DNA of 64,000 bases, taken from NCBI RefSeq assembly GCF_023074175.1, contig NZ_JADPKS010000107.1, positions 124,001 through 188,000 on the forward strand, read 5' to 3'. Made by a program: the position numbers and the translations under genes. Positions 63,571-64,000 of the stretch are shown in pieces. Every line of letters begins with the position of its first letter. Position 1 is the first letter of the stretch. Source of the stretch: Bradyrhizobium sp. 139 (GTDB lineage Bacteria > Pseudomonadota > Alphaproteobacteria > Rhizobiales > Xanthobacteraceae). A model generated the notes under the pieces. It was not told where the DNA came from and did no database searches. It saw only the letters and a list, made by a program, of their open reading frames with translations.

Positions 63571-64000
63571 TTGGAGATCGACTTGCCAACCGTGCCGACT
63601 GACGCCATCTGGGCCTGGAGCATCATCGTAGCCGCGATCGCAGGCGTCATTATCCGGCCCTTTCGCCTGCCCGAGGCGATCTGGGCCGCGATCGGCGCTG
63701 GCGCCCTGGTGCTGCTCGGCCTGCTGCCGTGGCAGGATGCGCTCACAGGTATCGAGAGAGGCATCGACGTCTATCTCTTCCTGATCGGCATGATGTTGAT
63801 CGCCGAGCTCGCCCGGCTCGAAGGACTGTTCGACTATTTGGCCGCGTTCGCGGTTGAACATGCACGCGGCTCGCCGCAGCGGCTGTTCTTGCTGATCTAT
63901 CTCGTCGGCACGTTCGTGACGGTGCTCCTGTCGAACGACGCCACCGCGATCGTCCTGACACCCGCCGTTTACGCCGCGACGCGCGCGGCGGGCGCCAAGC
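63571..64000 (+). CDS. ArsB/NhaD-type anion transporter (3' end outside window)
   Basis: The frame from TTG 63571 (an alternative TTG 63583 has GGAG six bases upstream) is open to the window end: 143 codons. Hydrophobic segments include IWAWSIIVAAIAGVII, AIWAAIGAGALVLLGLL and VYLFLIGMMLIAELARLEGLFDYLA. The end reads VGTFVTVLLSNDATAIVLTPAVYA, the conserved N-D-A-T-A-x-x-x-T-P motif of the ArsB/NhaD and SLC13-like family. It exports arsenite or moves other anions by family; substrate unclear. No arsC/arsR is visible in the window. Confidence 0.8.
   Translation, partial: MEIDLPTVPTDAIWAWSIIVAAIAGVIIRPFRLPEAIWAAIGAGALVLLGLLPWQDALTGIERGIDVYLFLIGMMLIAELARLEGLFDYLAAFAVEHARGSPQRLFLLIYLVGTFVTVLLSNDATAIVLTPAVYAATRAAGAK

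Noticed and set aside
61742..63589. A 615-codon frame opposite the large hybrid kinase on the minus strand
   Set aside because: Shadow of the kinase reading frame with Arg/His/Ala/Asp bias and no motifs; the kinase on the plus strand has complete domains.

Overview
The window is about 64 kb of GC-rich alphaproteobacterial chromosome, most likely Bradyrhizobium or a close relative. Evidence: a divK-pleD operon, MipZ, EipB (DUF1849), a PHB-granule phasin, a DinB with an N-terminal zinc-binding segment, a ClpS/ClpA pair, several DUFs typical of this order (DUF1489, DUF3572, DUF2269), and hairpin-forming intergenic repeats of the kind scattered through Bradyrhizobium genomes. It looks mainly like core chromosome. 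No phage, integrase, insertion sequence, rRNA or CRISPR array was seen. The only RNA gene recognised is a tRNA-Leu(GAG). Both window ends cut a gene: a DUF2269 membrane protein on the left and an ArsB/NhaD-type transporter on the right.

Layout. 0-7 kb: DUF2269 end, an MFS exporter divergent from its TetR-type regulator around a perfect 20-bp operator, divK-pleD, DUF3572-dinB, a RidA protein. 7-15 kb: EipB, a four-gene run (RidA, glycerophosphodiesterase, COG3146 acyltransferase-like, HIT), TrmO, AzlCD, a lytic transglycosylase and a DctP-type binding protein. 15-19 kb: a HAD phosphatase and an aldoxime dehydratase-nitrilase operon with a divergent AraC regulator. 19-22 kb: an aldo/keto reductase with a frame break and a DHA2-type exporter whose start is not readable. 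22-30 kb: clpA, clpS, a TadG-like vWA protein, phasin, and a D,D-carboxypeptidase with a SPOR domain. 30-36 kb: a DnaJ/vWA pair, an alpha/beta hydrolase, mipZ, panC, DUF1489. 36-43 kb: hypothetical proteins, a decayed YidB-like gene, GST, DUF599, a gene-free repeat block, a TolA/TonB-like protein, an aldo/keto reductase, an HTH protein and mgtE. 43-50 kb: two tandem polysaccharide deacetylases, two neighbouring genes with internal deletions, a secreted protein with a TAXI binding protein, and the tRNA. 50-64 kb: a FliN-like protein, lipB, a solo DnaB-like ATPase, a tautomerase/LysR pair, a truncated GbsR/MarR gene, two soluble hybrid histidine kinases, acylphosphatase with an ICL/PEPM enzyme, the propionyl-CoA carboxylase alpha subunit and a zinc peptidase.

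The most notable signals are: (1) the self-contained aldoxime to nitrile to acid gene set; (2) two 15-bp TGC-N3-GCA dyads placed on the -35/-10 elements of the phasin promoter (a PhaR-type arrangement), with a third copy upstream of an alpha/beta hydrolase; (3) adjacent genes at 47.1-48.1 kb that each kept both ends and lost the middle; (4) a cluster of frame breaks and truncations (19.6, 20.8, 37.4, 54.3 kb); (5) a large structured repeat at 39.2-39.6 kb; and (6) a small stand-alone DnaB-type ATPase at 52 kb. I see no convincing new multi-gene defence or mobile system.
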